Assembly (NCBI RefSeq): GCF_000153765.1
Contig: NZ_DS022295.1
Span: forward strand, 453,095 to 498,433
DNA length: 45,339 bases
Reading direction: 5' to 3'
DNA from: Mariprofundus ferrooxydans PV-1
Lineage (GTDB): Bacteria; Pseudomonadota; Zetaproteobacteria; Mariprofundales; Mariprofundaceae
Position numbers and translations under genes: made by a program. The notes beneath the pieces are model-generated. The model saw only the letters and a list, made by a program, of their open reading frames with translations, was not told where the DNA came from and ran no database searches. Numbering within the stretch: the first letter of the stretch is position 1; every line of letters starts with the position of its first letter. Positions 35,822 to 44,459 of this stretch are shown piece after piece.

Positions 35822-36646
35822 ATGAACAGTTATCAAAATATAGGTGTGGCCGGCTGGAGCCTGAAGCCTGTAAAGCTGCCGGAGCAGGGCGGTACGCATA
35901 CCGCTGCCGGTCTGTTCCAGCAATATCTGGATAAAAGCAGCGGTGGTGGGTTGCCGCTATCAGACAAAACATTGACGCCCGATGCCATCCGGACACTGGC
36001 GGCAAACCTTATTTCAGCACTGGAGCGGGCCAGCATGCATGCCCTGTTTTCCGAATCCGGAAGTGGTGGTTCGGATGCAGGTTTTGCCTCCACCGACCTG
36101 TTTATGGCCATGCGTAACAGTGCCGTTATGCCGGCAGCCTCTGCCGTGCCTGCGGCAGGCGAAAAACCGGCTATATCAACACCCGTGATGAAGGACTCTG
36201 AACCACCAGTGATATCAACGAAAGAAGAGATCAAGCAGTCCGGTGTCGTGCCAGGTGCCGATACACGGGCACAGTATGGACCAGTGATTACACGTGCAGC
36301 AGCAGCCTTCGGGCTGGACCCGAAGTTGATAAAAGCCGTCATTCAGACAGAGAGCGGTTTTAATGCTCAGGCGGTTTCTCCTGTCGGGGCACAGGGGCTG
36401 ATGCAGCTGATGCCCGGTACGGCGGCGGATCTCGGCGTTAAGGATGCTTTTGATCCCGAGCAGAATATTCAGGCGGGCAGTAAATACCTGAAGCAACTGA
36501 TGGATCGATATCACGGAGATACCGGGCTTGCGCTGGCAGCCTACAACTGGGGTATGGGCAATCTCGAGCGAAACCCTGAACGCATGCCGCAGGAGACCGT
36601 AAATTACGTTGCCAAAATCACCGGCCTGATGAATAGCGCAGCCTGA
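35822..36646 (+). CDS. Lytic transglycosylase (SLT domain)
   Basis: A 274-residue protein. The C-terminal 130 residues are a soluble lytic transglycosylase domain cleaving peptidoglycan to 1,6-anhydro ends: catalytic Glu177 in Gln-Thr-Glu-Ser-Gly-Phe, Gly-Ala-Gln-Gly-Leu-Met-Gln-Leu-Met-Pro, and Ala-Tyr-Asn-Trp-Gly-Met-Gly. The N-terminal 140 residues are low-complexity, with no signal peptide, as in transglycosylases linked to export or flagellar machinery. The ribosome site is poor. It ends 25 bp from the convergent antiporter gene. Confidence 0.9.
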   Translation: MNSYQNIGVAGWSLKPVKLPEQGGTHTAAGLFQQYLDKSSGGGLPLSDKTLTPDAIRTLAANLISALERASMHALFSESGSGGSDAGFASTDLFMAMRNSAVMPAASAVPAAGEKPAISTPVMKDSEPPVISTKEEIKQSGVVPGADTRAQYGPVITRAAAAFGLDPKLIKAVIQTESGFNAQAVSPVGAQGLMQLMPGTAADLGVKDAFDPEQNIQAGSKYLKQLMDRYHGDTGLALAAYNWGMGNLERNPERMPQETVNYVAKITGLMNSAA

Positions 36647-36671
36647 GATGTGCATGGAAGGCTCGCGTCAG

Positions 36672-39194
36672 TTAACGCTTGCCGGCCGGTGACAAAGGTT
36701 TCTGTTGTGTCAGCGAATAACTTTCACCCAGTTCAGCATCACGGGTAGTGAGTTTGTTGGCAAGCTCTTGCTCCTGCTCAAGCAAAGTAAGCAGCCGGTC
36801 GCGGCTGATCACATGAACCATACACGGAATTATGGCCTCCACCTTAACGGTTGATGCACTGTCCATATCAGAACCATGGCCCATCAGTGCCTTCTCCCCG
36901 AAACACTCACCTGTTAACAGGGCTCCTTCGCGGTGTTCGTCACTCGAATCGAAAGTGATACGTACAACACCGCGAGCGATGATAAAAAGACTTTCGTTCT
37001 GTTTGTCGGGCCGCACAAGATACTCGTGTTCCAGCAGACTGATCGTCTTGAACTGTGCTGCGAGCTGTCCGATTTCACTATCATTCAGGTCAGAAAACAG
37101 TGGGACGCGACGAATCATGTCGGGCACGTTGTTCGGGATCGGTTCTACCTGTTGGCCACGCAGTGTCCCCAGCCTCCTGGAGAGTCCTGCCTCGATATTT
37201 TTGGCCACACTTTCGGGCAGGGCCCCCTGTTCAGCTTTTTCCTCTGCGGTTTCAAGCTCGGCGAGCAGGAGCATGCGCTGCCCCAGTCGGGTCTGCATCG
37301 AGTTGACGAACTCCGGATATTGCTCGCTAACCTGATAGAGATGGCGGGTGGCAATTTCGTGCCATGAACGATATTTGTCGATCACCTCTTCAGCATTCGT
37401 CTCGCTCATCAACTCCATTTTCGCCAGCTTGCCAAGCGACCTGATGACGTGCTGGCTGCCAAGAAAGTGCGCCCATATCTGCTCATAATCGAGAATGATT
37501 CGCGACATACGTATTTTTTCAGCCACCGGCATTAACCAGGGGGCCAGGTTAGCCATATGGAAAAAGGACTGCTCCAGTACGCGTTTGATGCGATGGGAGT
37601 GCACATGCTCGAAAGCGCCGTGATAGCGCAAGGCATCAATCTGCAGGTTCAGAACCAGTGATAGCTCCCGATAGGCCCCTTCACTGATATGGCCCTTGTT
37701 GTACATCTCTGTGTAAAAGGACTTCTCTTCGCTCAGCGCCCGCAGATAGATCAGGTTTAACTCATTGTTTCTGTCCAACTCTGATGCACGCAGCTCATCA
37801 ATCCTTTGCAGGGCACTGCTGATGGCATGATCACACTCCACAGTCAGGTTATGGGCGATACGACTGGAAAAAAAGCCCCCATCCCTGAGAGATGGCAGTT
37901 GTTCCATGGCCCGTTGCCTGGAGGCCAGATCGAGTTCGATGAAGGCGAACCGGTCGGCAAGCGGAGGGACATTGAGTCTCAATTTTTTCATCACCCATTC
38001 GATCGAGAGCCCCTGTACCAACAGCGTGAACAGGACGGCTCCCATGACCATCGCCACGAACAGATCGGAGTACTCAAATTCCGGCAGGCTGAGTACCAGT
38101 GCCAGCGCGATTGCACCGCGCAGGCCACCCCAGAACATAATGAACTGGTAGGGGATGGATATAGGCCGGGATCCCGGCAGCCGGCCGATCAGTGGAATCA
38201 GGCAGAAAATGACAATGGCCCGTGCAACCAGCATGGCAATAATAACCCAGACAAGCATGCCCATGGTTTGCCACATATCGGCAAGGTTGACCTTCATGCC
38301 GACCAGAAGAAATAACAACGCATTGGCGATAAAGGCAAGCAGCTCCCAGAAGTGTTCCAGGTAGATGCGTACCGATGTAGAGATACGGATACGACCCCAG
38401 CTTCCCAGTGTCAACCCTGCACCGACGGTGGCCATGACGCCGCTGACATGGAATACCTCTTCGGCCAGCAGAAAGGAGAGATAGGCCAGTGCTGTGGTCA
38501 GGCCTATCTCGATAAAGGATTCCGATTCAACCCAGCCGATAATTTTGCCGGTAAGGAAGCCGAGCCCGATGCCGGTTGCCAGACCACCGATAAAAAGCCA
38601 AAAGAATGTTATTATTCCACTGCTGATAGAAGCCTCGCCACTGTGTTCGATGACCATGCCAATCAGAATGCCTGCGACTACGATTGAGGTAGCATCGTTA
38701 AAGAGACTCTCGCCTTCGATCAGTGTATTCAGGCGGTCCGGGGCGCCGATCTGGCGGAAAATGGAAACAACAGCAACAGGATCGGTGGCGCTCAGGATAG
38801 CGCCGAGCAGCAGTGCCATGGAAAATGGAATAGCGGTGGCCCACCATAGGATGCAGCCGATTGTAAAAGTGGAGATCAGCAGCCCCGGCACAGCCAGGGT
38901 CAACACAGGGCCAATATTGTGGACAAGTCTTCGGGCATTGAGATTATAACTGGATTCGAAAATCAAGGCAGGCAGGAAGACGTAAAGAATCATGTCCGGG
39001 GATATCTTTAAGGCATGAAAAATACTGAAGCCGGGATATACGTCGTGCAGGGAATTCAGTCCAATGCCGACGAGTACCAGCAGGATGGTGAAGGGCAGGC
39101 GGACACGTTGAGCCAGAAACTGGATGAAGAGTGCTACCAGCAGCAGGCTGAAAATACTCCAGATGACTGCGCTGACCAGAGAGGTGTGTTCCAT
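36672..39194 (-). CDS. CPA1-family Na+/H+ antiporter with C-terminal cyclic-nucleotide-binding-like domain
   Basis: An 840-residue protein. Residues 5-410 form the 12-13 helix exchanger, with Ala-Thr-Asp-Pro-Val-Ala (Asp138) and the Asn166-Asp167 pair in Gly-Glu-Ser-Leu-Phe-Asn-Asp-Ala, typical of electroneutral CPA1 exchangers. A long helical cytoplasmic region (about 410-690) is followed by a cNMP-binding-type domain (about 693-815). Its phosphate-binding cassette keeps Gly-Glu-Cys-Phe-Gly-Glu-Lys-Ala-Leu but lacks the canonical Arg, so ligand binding is doubtful. With NhaA, it points to a Na+-rich habitat. The two copies of the SLT 3' end flank it. Confidence 0.93.
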   Translation of the reverse strand: MEHTSLVSAVIWSIFSLLLVALFIQFLAQRVRLPFTILLVLVGIGLNSLHDVYPGFSIFHALKISPDMILYVFLPALIFESSYNLNARRLVHNIGPVLTLAVPGLLISTFTIGCILWWATAIPFSMALLLGAILSATDPVAVVSIFRQIGAPDRLNTLIEGESLFNDATSIVVAGILIGMVIEHSGEASISSGIITFFWLFIGGLATGIGLGFLTGKIIGWVESESFIEIGLTTALAYLSFLLAEEVFHVSGVMATVGAGLTLGSWGRIRISTSVRIYLEHFWELLAFIANALLFLLVGMKVNLADMWQTMGMLVWVIIAMLVARAIVIFCLIPLIGRLPGSRPISIPYQFIMFWGGLRGAIALALVLSLPEFEYSDLFVAMVMGAVLFTLLVQGLSIEWVMKKLRLNVPPLADRFAFIELDLASRQRAMEQLPSLRDGGFFSSRIAHNLTVECDHAISSALQRIDELRASELDRNNELNLIYLRALSEEKSFYTEMYNKGHISEGAYRELSLVLNLQIDALRYHGAFEHVHSHRIKRVLEQSFFHMANLAPWLMPVAEKIRMSRIILDYEQIWAHFLGSQHVIRSLGKLAKMELMSETNAEEVIDKYRSWHEIATRHLYQVSEQYPEFVNSMQTRLGQRMLLLAELETAEEKAEQGALPESVAKNIEAGLSRRLGTLRGQQVEPIPNNVPDMIRRVPLFSDLNDSEIGQLAAQFKTISLLEHEYLVRPDKQNESLFIIARGVVRITFDSSDEHREGALLTGECFGEKALMGHGSDMDSASTVKVEAIIPCMVHVISRDRLLTLLEQEQELANKLTTRDAELGESYSLTQQKPLSPAGKR

Positions 39195-39251
39195 TAACCT
39201 ATCCTAGACCATGGGCGCTCTGTACTTAAGCGGAAACGTTCAATTTGATGA

Positions 39252-39452
39252 CACCGGGGGAGTGCCGCGTGGGTCGGGCCGTCAGAAAATGCCTTTAAAC
39301 AGCAGATGGGCTGCTACTATGGGAATACGAAACTGGCCCTTGCAGACTATGACCGGGGGATGGGGAGTCTCGAACGTGACCCTGAACGCATGCCGCAGGA
39401 GACCGTAAATTACGTTGCCAAAATCACAGGGCTGATGAATCACAATGCCTGA
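39252..39452 (+). pseudogene. Remnant of a second lytic transglycosylase 3' end
   Basis: From about 39,297 the frame aligns with the last 50 residues of the transglycosylase at 35,822, ending Thr-Gly-Leu-Met-Asn-His-Asn-Ala. A 48 bp core (39,380-39,427) is identical to 36,574-36,621. There is no start codon, no catalytic Glu and no visible upstream homology; the catalytic-fold Asn-Trp is Asp-Arg here. The frame is closed by a TGA upstream at 39,249. The rest of the 410 bp gap to 39,607 shows no gene. Confidence 0.8.
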
Positions 39453-39606
39453 AGCTTATCCGTAATCTGCAAGTAACCTCCGGATCACTCCTGCTATGAC
39501 AAAGGTTTGTATTTATATGATTTGATTGACTTTATACTGTGATAGTGCTATCAAGGCACGCATTTGTTGCTTGGAGGGCTGCTTTTGACAGAGAGGTAAA
39601 GCGAGC

Positions 39607-40839
39607 ATGGATAAGAATAAAACAGTTACTGCACGCGACAGACAGAAAAGAAAAGGGCTTTTTCGGGCAGTGCTTCTTTACCTGCTGGTTATAGCAGTTG
39701 TTGAATTCATGATCATGCTGTCGATTAATGGCTTGGATCATAAACTTGAATGGCTGACCGTCGCGATACTGGATGCGGCTCTACTGATCATTGTTTTGTT
39801 TCCGATTTCCTACTTTATGATTCTCAAGCCGCTGCATGCACACTTGTTACAGGCCCTGCGTCAAAGCGAGGATCAGTTTCAGTCCCTGACGAAAACGGCT
39901 ACAGATGCCATTCTCGGAGTGGATGAGTTCGGAAAGATTAGTATCTGGAATGATGCTGCGACAAAAATGTTGGGTTATAAAGCAAGTTATGCCATTGGAC
40001 ACTCGTTAGATACGCTTGTTGTGCCGCAGGGGTACAGGGCCACGCTGCGCGATGCACTGGCGTATCATCATGATTCTGACCGGGGAAATGGGGGCGGAGA
40101 AACCCTCGAGCTAGTGCTGTTGCATAAAGATGGCACGGAGATTCCGGTTGAGTTGTCTGCCTCTTCCTACCTGCGTAACGGATGCCGGCATGCAACGGCG
40201 ATTATCCGCAATATCAACCACAGAAAGCAGACCGAGGCGGAACTGCTGTCTCTTACCGAGCGATTGAGAAAGAGCTTGATCACCACGGTCCAGATTGTAG
40301 CCAGAGCTGCTGAGGCAAAGGATTCGTATACCGGAGGTCATCAGCTGCGGGTCTCAAGACTTGCCCGAAGGATGGCCCAGGAAGTGGGGCTGGAGAGTCA
40401 GCAGGTAGAGGGGATACGTTTGGGAGCGCTGGTTCATGATATCGGCAAGATTCAGATTCCATCTGAACTGCTGTCAAAACCGACGAAGTTGAGTGCTGCT
40501 GAATTCGAATTAATCAAGGAGCACGCACTGAATGGCTACAATATCTTAAAAGGCATTGAATTTCCCTGGCCAATCGCTGAAATCGCCTATCAGCATCATG
40601 AACGATGGGACGGAAGCGGCTACCCTCAGGGGCTGAAAGGGGAGGCGATCTGTCTTGAGGCAAGAGTGGTTGCCGTGGCTGATGTGGTGGAGGCTATAGG
40701 ATCGCATCGTCCCTATCGTGCGTCAAAAGGGCATCAGGAGGCGTTGGATGAAATTACAAAAAATCGTGGTAAAAAGTACTGCCCGATCGCGGTGGATGCC
40801 TGCCTGAAAGTATTCGCTGATAATTTCAGTTTTGAATGA
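39607..40839 (+). CDS. Membrane-bound PAS / HD-GYP c-di-GMP phosphodiesterase
   Basis: A 410-residue signalling protein: two membrane helices (about 18-40 and 48-72), a PAS domain (about 88-205) and an HD-GYP domain (about 222-405). The catalytic signature is intact: His277-Asp278 in Val-His-Asp-Ile-Gly-Lys-Ile-Gln-Ile-Pro, and His-His-Glu-Arg-Trp-Asp-Gly-Ser-Gly-Tyr-Pro (GYP 338-340). It is expected to degrade c-di-GMP in response to the PAS input, lowering biofilm signalling. It is followed by a terminator for its convergent neighbour. Confidence 0.93.
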   Translation: MDKNKTVTARDRQKRKGLFRAVLLYLLVIAVVEFMIMLSINGLDHKLEWLTVAILDAALLIIVLFPISYFMILKPLHAHLLQALRQSEDQFQSLTKTATDAILGVDEFGKISIWNDAATKMLGYKASYAIGHSLDTLVVPQGYRATLRDALAYHHDSDRGNGGGETLELVLLHKDGTEIPVELSASSYLRNGCRHATAIIRNINHRKQTEAELLSLTERLRKSLITTVQIVARAAEAKDSYTGGHQLRVSRLARRMAQEVGLESQQVEGIRLGALVHDIGKIQIPSELLSKPTKLSAAEFELIKEHALNGYNILKGIEFPWPIAEIAYQHHERWDGSGYPQGLKGEAICLEARVVAVADVVEAIGSHRPYRASKGHQEALDEITKNRGKKYCPIAVDACLKVFADNFSFE

Positions 40840-40850
40840 GAGTGCTGTTA

Positions 40851-40891
40851 AAAAAACGACCGGCACCTTTTACATACAGAGGTGCCGGTCG
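40851..40891 (-). terminator. Terminator of the glycine-zipper gene (shared convergent hairpin)
   Basis: CGACCGGCACCT (40,857-40,868) pairs with AGGTGCCGGTCG (40,880-40,891), an 11 nt loop. On the minus strand it is followed by TTTTTT (40,851-40,856), a good intrinsic terminator. On the plus strand no T-run follows. Confidence 0.88.
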
Positions 40892-40937
40892 CTGAGAGAT
40901 GGGCTTGCCTCACAGGTGAGGCTTTTAGACTAAGCAA

Positions 40938-41393
40938 TTAGTCGCGGCGCTCATGCCCATAGCTACGATTGTCGGCATAACGGGAGTATTGGCGGTTGTT
41001 GCTGCGGACCTGACGACTGTGTGAGTAGACAGGCCTCTGTACGCGATGTTCATAGATGGGTCTCTGTGTGCGATGCACATAGAGAGGTCTCCGCACGCGG
41101 TGCTCATATCGCGTCACTACCGGTTTGTGGTGGACGCGTGGTTGATGCGGTGCCACATAAACAACCTGCTCCTGATATTGGCTGGCAATGACCGCGCCGG
41201 CAATGGTACCCAGTACGGCGCCGAAGATAGCGCCCTGCAGGGCCTGATCGCTGGAAGAACCGGCAACAGCGCCGGTGGTTGCACCGACAACGGCACCGGT
41301 AGTCATGGCCCGATCCTGATAGGATGCAGCCTGAACAACAGGTGCGGCAAGCAGAGTCGTGGTCAACAGGGTAATAGTCACTATTCGTTTCAT
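40938..41393 (-). CDS. Periplasmic/outer-membrane glycine-zipper protein with His/Arg repeats
   Basis: A 151-residue protein. A signal peptide (1-22, cleavage near Val-Val-Gln-Ala-Ala) precedes a glycine-zipper (31-70, Gly-Ala-Val-Val-Gly-Ala-Thr-Thr-Gly-Ala-Val-Ala-Gly), which resembles the 17 kDa surface antigen/YMGG class. The C-terminus (96-128) has three and a half nine-residue repeats of the type Tyr-X-His-Arg-X-X-Arg-Pro-X. The ATG at 41,393 has AGGAGA upstream. No Cys follows the signal, so it is not a lipoprotein. Its role may be in envelope integrity; the basic repeats suggest binding to phosphate-rich surfaces or metals. Confidence 0.8.
   Translation of the reverse strand: MKRIVTITLLTTTLLAAPVVQAASYQDRAMTTGAVVGATTGAVAGSSSDQALQGAIFGAVLGTIAGAVIASQYQEQVVYVAPHQPRVHHKPVVTRYEHRVRRPLYVHRTQRPIYEHRVQRPVYSHSRQVRSNNRQYSRYADNRSYGHERRD
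41010..41108. repeat. 27 bp tandem repeats coding the His/Arg motif
   Basis: About three and a half degenerate 27 bp units encode the Tyr-X-His-Arg repeats of the glycine-zipper protein. The unit pattern ATA-GA-GGTCT with GCG-TG is visible on the plus strand. Confidence 0.7.
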
Positions 41394-41637
41394 ATCTGTC
41401 TCCTGTAGGGATATATCCCTCATAGTGGGAAACCCTAGGCGGAGAAATGCATAGAAGTGCATCCACTGTGCAAAGCTATGTAAGGAAATTGTAAATTCGT
41501 GCTATCCTGATGCCGGGTAAGAGGTGCTTCTGTTGTTGTAACCTGAAGCAAGGTATCAGCTGAGAGAGTACGCGCCGTCCTCTGCGAGTAACGGAGCAGC
41601 TGATTGCTCTGAAATGGAAACCGGGTTGTTAACCGCT
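41394..41637. other. Gene-free stretch with several hairpins
   Basis: 244 bp between two minus-strand genes without an open frame. It contains an extended -10-like TGCTATCCT (plus strand, near 41,500), a GTGCTTC/GAAGCA stem, a CAGCTG...CAGCTG pair, GAGCA/TGCTC and CGGGTT/AACCG. This could be an untranslated leader, or a plus-strand structured RNA, but no known riboswitch or sRNA consensus was recognised. Confidence 0.3.
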
Positions 41638-42393
41638 TCAGTGCTTTTCATTTCCCCACGGGTGCAGTTTGCTCGGGCTGATGTATTCAATCTTCACACT
41701 GGGAATGGGCGCCAGCTCAACCTCCACATGGTTAAATGGCATGTCGGGATCTTCCACCTTGTCCTGTAGCTTGCCCGCTTGTGAGATGGCCATGACCAGC
41801 GCCTTGCCGATCAGGTTGTCATGCAGAGCTTGCATGGCCTGTTCTTCATCGACTTTTCCGCTGCCGTGATGATGAAAATGGACAAACACTTTTGGCGGCA
41901 CACCGACCTCAATATCGATCTCGGTCAGCGTATAGCCCGCCTTTTTCAGATATGGCAACGTTGTCTTGATATCCGAGCTGATGTGCTCAAGGGAGAGCTC
42001 CTTGTTAAAGACCTGTGATATTGCACTGTTGGTCAGTCCCAGAAACTGGCTGGCGGCGGCGGTATAGTGCCCCTGTTTAAGCTCCGCTTTCCACAGATTG
42101 GCATGCTCGCCGGTCAAGGCTACTTCAAACGAGCGGTATATAGCCCAGGAAGAGAGCAGCAATGCCAGCACGGTAAGTCCGATTAACAGCCGTAGCAAAC
42201 GACGCTTGTGGTGATGCCAGCGTCCTTTTTTTGCATGCGGGTGGCGTTTGTGATGATGGTGTGCGGATGCCTTTTGCTGTTGTGCAGATCCAGTGCCTGG
42301 TCTGATCGGCTGTCCTGGTGCGCCACTCCGGCCGGTATTTGCAGCCGATTGTTCAGTTTTCTGCGGGGGTTCTTCATTTTTGTCGATGGTCAC
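41638..42393 (-). CDS. Single-pass membrane protein with His-rich N-terminus, function unknown
   Basis: A 251-residue protein. The N-terminal 65 residues are Gln/Ser/His/Lys-rich, with His-His-His-His-Lys-Arg-His-Pro-His and a Lys/Arg cluster; one membrane helix follows (66-85, Leu-Leu-Arg-Leu-Leu-Ile-Gly-Leu-Thr-Val). The remaining 165 residues are an extracytoplasmic domain with Val-Phe-Val-His-Phe-His-His-His-Gly. By the positive-inside rule the N-terminus is cytoplasmic. Several His clusters suggest metal binding. No known family recognised. Confidence 0.75.
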   Translation of the reverse strand: MTIDKNEEPPQKTEQSAANTGRSGAPGQPIRPGTGSAQQQKASAHHHHKRHPHAKKGRWHHHKRRLLRLLIGLTVLALLLSSWAIYRSFEVALTGEHANLWKAELKQGHYTAAASQFLGLTNSAISQVFNKELSLEHISSDIKTTLPYLKKAGYTLTEIDIEVGVPPKVFVHFHHHGSGKVDEEQAMQALHDNLIGKALVMAISQAGKLQDKVEDPDMPFNHVEVELAPIPSVKIEYISPSKLHPWGNEKH

Positions 42394-42413
42394 GTTTGGC
42401 TGCTCTGTATGAT

Positions 42414-42773
42414 TTAGTCGGTTTTCTCTGTCGTGCCCATGTTGTCTTTGGCGTCTTCAATCAGGCACTGGATCTCATCAATGGCGGCACTGTTACCGGC
42501 TTCAATCAGGCCGATAATGAAGTTTTCGATGGTGCGCGGCAACAGTGCAGGGTCATCCGGCGTACCGCGTGAGTAGAGAATGAAACCGTTGAGAAATGCT
42601 TCAAACTGTTCGTCGGACAGCTTCTCGTGATTTTTGTTTTGTGAACCGGCCATAAATGCCTTGACCTGACTGCTGCTGAATTCGAAACCGCCAAGCTCGA
42701 AAATCTCCTTGATCTCGAAATGTTTGAGATTGTTGGCGATGGATATCTTCTTGAGAATCATATTATTTTTCAT
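42414..42773 (-). CDS. DUF1456 (YehS-like) protein, single repeat
   Basis: A 119-residue cytoplasmic protein. The start Met-Lys-Asn-Asn-Met-Ile-Leu-Lys-Lys-Ile-Ser and the later Ile-Phe-Glu-Leu-Gly-Gly-Phe-Glu-Phe-Ser-Ser-Ser-Gln-Val and Ala-Phe-Leu-Asn-Gly-Phe-Ile-Leu-Tyr match the DUF1456 repeat. E. coli YehS carries two such repeats; this protein has one plus an acidic C-terminal helix. Molecular function is unknown for the family. It ends 20 bp before the neighbouring minus-strand gene, which probably forms an operon with it. Confidence 0.78.
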   Translation of the reverse strand: MKNNMILKKISIANNLKHFEIKEIFELGGFEFSSSQVKAFMAGSQNKNHEKLSDEQFEAFLNGFILYSRGTPDDPALLPRTIENFIIGLIEAGNSAAIDEIQCLIEDAKDNMGTTEKTD

Positions 42774-43009
42774 GGGCGAAAGCCTAGTGCAACGGGGGCT
42801 CAATCAGGTAGTCTTTTTTTCAGTCATGTTACCTCGGCTTGTCTTGCTGCATCGGTATGGGATCAGCCTGGTTCCACTATTCCCAAAGCAATGGTGCGTT
42901 GGCATGATGCGCCGCCTTTTGATGCAGGCCAATCGACTATTAGCACAGGTGCAGCAAATCCGGCTGGCTAACAGCTACCTTTAATCACGGATATAGTGGA
43001 GATGAACAG
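42774..43009. other. Intergenic region, divergent promoters expected
   Basis: 236 bp between the divergent DUF1456 and PstS-like genes. A run of seven T at 42,815-42,821 follows a CAATCAGGTAG stretch. Short open frames occur on the plus strand, but none has a ribosome site or recognisable product. Nothing else supported. Confidence 0.4.
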
Positions 43010-43843
43010 ATGACCAGATTCAGAGCGCTCGCAGCTGTCGCTGCGTTTGTGAGCGCAACCTCTGCCCATGCAGGCGTAATTACTTCGGCCGGTTCGACCA
43101 CCGTTCAGCCGGCGATGAAGGCCTGCTCACAGGCCTATAAAAAGACCCATGCTGACATGCAATTTATTATTGCAGGAGGTGGCTCGAGCAAAGGCGTGAA
43201 GACTATTGCAAGAGGTAAAGTGGATATTGGTCGTGCCTCTCGTGCCATCAAGGATAAGGAGCTGGCAGCCTATCCGGAGATGAAAACCTTCAAGCTTGCA
43301 ACCGACGGTGTAGTGCTTGTGGTAAATGCCGCCAATACCATTTCAGATCTGAGTTCCGCACAGGTGGAGCAGTTGTTCAAGGGCGCAGTGAGTAACTGGC
43401 AGGCAGTAGGCGGCGCGAATGCTGCGGTGAATCTGATTTCACTGGGTACGGAGCATGGAACCTACGAGCTGTTTTCCCACCATTTTCATCTGAAGGGTGA
43501 GGAGGTAGACGGCAATCTGGTATTTGATCATGGACATGCATGGATCGCTTTTTCACAGGATATCGCGCTGGATAAAGTAGCCCATGATGTAGATGCGATC
43601 ACATTTGCATCAGTCGGTGTTGCCGGTGAATTTTCCCGCAACGGGAGTGTGAAGCTGTTGAGGCTGGATGGTATTGAGCCGACGACCGCCAATGTGGTGA
43701 ACGGCACATACAAGCTCTCGCGCCCGTTGTTACTGCTGACCAGGGGCGAGCCGGTGGGTGAAGTGAAAGACTTTATCGACTATATGCAGGCAGATGAGTG
43801 CCAGGCAATCGTAAAGAAGCTCGGTTATATCCCGCTTCATTGA
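43010..43843 (+). CDS. PstS-like periplasmic phosphate-binding protein
   Basis: A 277-residue periplasmic binding protein of the PBP-like / PstS superfamily. Signal peptide 1-21 (cleavage after Ala-His-Ala) then Ser-Ala-Gly-Ser-Thr-Thr-Val-Gln-Pro, Gly-Gly-Gly-Ser-Ser-Lys-Gly, and Asp-Ile-Gly-Arg-Ala-Ser-Arg, the anion-contacting segments of this family. No pstCAB transport genes are adjacent within 1.5 kb, so it may serve a distant ABC transporter or bind phosphate alone. GGAG sits 8 nt before the ATG. It is followed by a small secreted protein gene. Confidence 0.9.
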   Translation: MTRFRALAAVAAFVSATSAHAGVITSAGSTTVQPAMKACSQAYKKTHADMQFIIAGGGSSKGVKTIARGKVDIGRASRAIKDKELAAYPEMKTFKLATDGVVLVVNAANTISDLSSAQVEQLFKGAVSNWQAVGGANAAVNLISLGTEHGTYELFSHHFHLKGEEVDGNLVFDHGHAWIAFSQDIALDKVAHDVDAITFASVGVAGEFSRNGSVKLLRLDGIEPTTANVVNGTYKLSRPLLLLTRGEPVGEVKDFIDYMQADECQAIVKKLGYIPLH

Positions 43844-43888
43844 ATATAAGTAATCTATATAAAACAATCATATAAACGGGGTATTTTA

Positions 43889-44410
43889 ATGCGTTATATT
43901 ATTGCTGTGCTGCTTGCAACGGCAGGTATGAATCTGATGGCAGCTAATGTTCAGGCGGATGAGTCCAGAAGCGTGAATTTCATGATCTTTGTCAAGGTGC
44001 AGCCGAACTATGAGTATGACCCGATCATGTTTGGCAATTTCAGCCAGTTTATTGACAAGATGAACGGTACGCGCCTGCTGCTTCTGTCGCACAGTGCAAG
44101 GGCGCTGAGCGGAGACGTGATCAACCTTCAGCAGGATGTGCTCAGTGACAATGAGAGTGGTGGTCTGGACGATGTTGGTGTGAATTGCCAGCTGAGTTTT
44201 CTCTACACCGGTGAAGCCCGGGATACGGAATATCAGCTCAATGGTGACTGCCAGATTATCGGTCGTTTCAATGGCGAGAGCACAAGCCTGAAAGCCCATA
44301 TTCCGGACACAGACCTGCCGGATGCGGCCAGGGGTACAGATGTCTGGATGGAGGTTTACGAAGATGCCAAATCCGGAGTGGCCTTTTACGCCAACGTAAG
44401 CAAGCGATAG
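43889..44410 (+). CDS. Secreted protein of unknown function
   Basis: A 173-residue protein with a signal peptide (1-23, cleavage near Val-Gln-Ala-Asp). The mature protein is beta-rich with two Cys (about 101 and 122) and the motif Tyr-Asp-Pro-Ile-Met-Phe-Gly-Asn-Phe. It lies 45 bp after the PstS-like gene with its own GGGG site; both were probably acquired or regulated together. No family recognised. Confidence 0.7.
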   Translation: MRYIIAVLLATAGMNLMAANVQADESRSVNFMIFVKVQPNYEYDPIMFGNFSQFIDKMNGTRLLLLSHSARALSGDVINLQQDVLSDNESGGLDDVGVNCQLSFLYTGEARDTEYQLNGDCQIIGRFNGESTSLKAHIPDTDLPDAARGTDVWMEVYEDAKSGVAFYANVSKR

Positions 44411-44459
44411 TTTGCTGCTTAAGGTTCGGCGCGTGTAACCCGGGCCGGGGGAGAGAGTC

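Noticed and set aside
39211-39408. 65-codon plus-strand frame
   Set aside because: It reads out of frame through the transglycosylase remnant, so it is a shadow of that homology.
41520-41580. CTGAGAGAG sequence resembling part of a TPP riboswitch
   Set aside because: The second conserved TPP motif and the proper stems are missing, and the neighbouring gene is not a thiamine gene.
42709-42984. Plus-strand frames of 83-91 codons before the PstS-like gene
   Set aside because: No ribosome site, no recognisable domain, and they overlap the DUF1456 promoter region.
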